Below are positions 12,323 to 12,517 of a stretch of DNA of 12,517 nucleotides, piece by piece (within the stretch, counting starts at the first letter, position 1; every line of letters begins with the position of its first letter). Location of the stretch: NCBI GenBank assembly GCA_002731985.1, contig PCCT01000076.1, positions 1 to 12,517 on the forward strand, given 5' to 3'. A program made the translations under genes and the position numbers. A model generated the notes under the pieces. That model worked only from the letters and a program-made list of their open reading frames with translations, did no database searches and was not told the DNA's origin. The stretch is from Nitrospinota bacterium. Its GTDB lineage: Bacteria > Nitrospinota > Nitrospinia > Nitrospinales > VA-1.

Positions 12323-12382
12323 ACGAAGCTAATAATATGGCGGGGGCCTTGTTCCCGGGGTGTACCCCTTCGGGATCTTCGT
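12323..12382. other. Long hairpin in the intergenic region after the IS remnant
   Basis: ACGAAG (12323-12328) pairs with CTTCGT (12377-12382) around a GC-rich interior that includes GGGG-tgta-CCCC and CCCG/CGGG. TTTTCTTTG follows on the plus strand, so it may act as a terminator for plus-strand transcripts. The flanks 12276-12322 and 12383-12460 hold no gene that I can support. Confidence 0.4.
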
Positions 12383-12461
12383 TTTCTTTGCAAAAAGTAG
12401 AGGTGAGAAAGCTTGAAAACAGGGTTTAAAACGCATCACTCTGGTGGCTTATTGGTGACTC

Positions 12462-12501
12462 TTGAAAAACAAAGGGGCTACAGCAAATGCCGTAACCCCT
12501 T
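12462..12501 (-). terminator. Rho-independent terminator of a minus-strand gene beyond the window
   Basis: On the minus strand AAGGGGTTACGGC pairs with GCTGTAGCCCCTT around loop ATTT. Two G-U pairs are possible only in the minus-strand RNA. TTTGTTTTTC follows. The stem ends AAGGGGTT and AGCCCCTT match those of the tRNA terminator at 101-132. The transcript it ends must start to the right of 12517. Confidence 0.75.
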
Positions 12502-12517
12502 ATAAAATAAAGTGGAG

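Overview
The window (about 12.5 kb, moderate GC) looks like the chromosome of a Gram-negative bacterium. Two proteins carry lipoprotein signals, one carries a twin-arginine signal, there is a periplasmic thiol-redox pair, and the diaminopimelate (DAP) branch of lysine/peptidoglycan synthesis is present. The gene style suggests something near Nitrospinota or the former Deltaproteobacteria. That is an impression from protein flavour, not a demonstrated placement.

Left part (1-1663): a minus-strand tRNA-Val(TAC) and tRNA-Asp(GTC) share a near-consensus promoter and end in a hairpin terminator. They are divergent from a lone mreB without mreC or mreD behind it.

Plus-strand cluster (1734-6535): a LIM-like zinc protein of unknown function, a [2Fe-2S] ferredoxin, a JAMM/MPN metallopeptidase, a YfhL-type ferredoxin, an Nfu-type Fe-S scaffold, a TlpA/ResA-like periplasmic thioredoxin, and a fusion of a SUMF1-like domain (without the FGE catalytic cysteines) to a CcdA electron-transfer membrane domain. 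A lipoprotein with its own promoter follows. The cluster reads as Fe-S/sulfur handling in the cytoplasm joined to periplasmic thiol reduction.

Minus-strand block (11226 down to 6661): dapF, dapA, dapB, then a Tat-exported MsrP/YedY-like molybdopterin protein translationally coupled (ATGA) to a second cysteine-less SUMF1-like lipoprotein. An interspersed repeat of about 60 bp lies just after the 3' end of three of these genes. Its two clear copies keep a small hairpin through a compensatory base-pair change.

Right part (11227-12517): an accessory-looking region. A candidate structured non-coding RNA of about 284 nt (plus strand) has a promoter, several helices, a 14-codon internal ORF and a strong terminator. 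It is flanked by two minus-strand small membrane peptides (24 and 62 aa) that share almost the same ribosome-binding site and start. Beyond lie the left end and a truncated OrfA of an IS3-family element, a long hairpin, and a minus-strand terminator for a gene outside the window. The most promising undescribed items are the RNA with its flanking peptides, the SUMF1-CcdA fusion with TlpA, and the repeat family.
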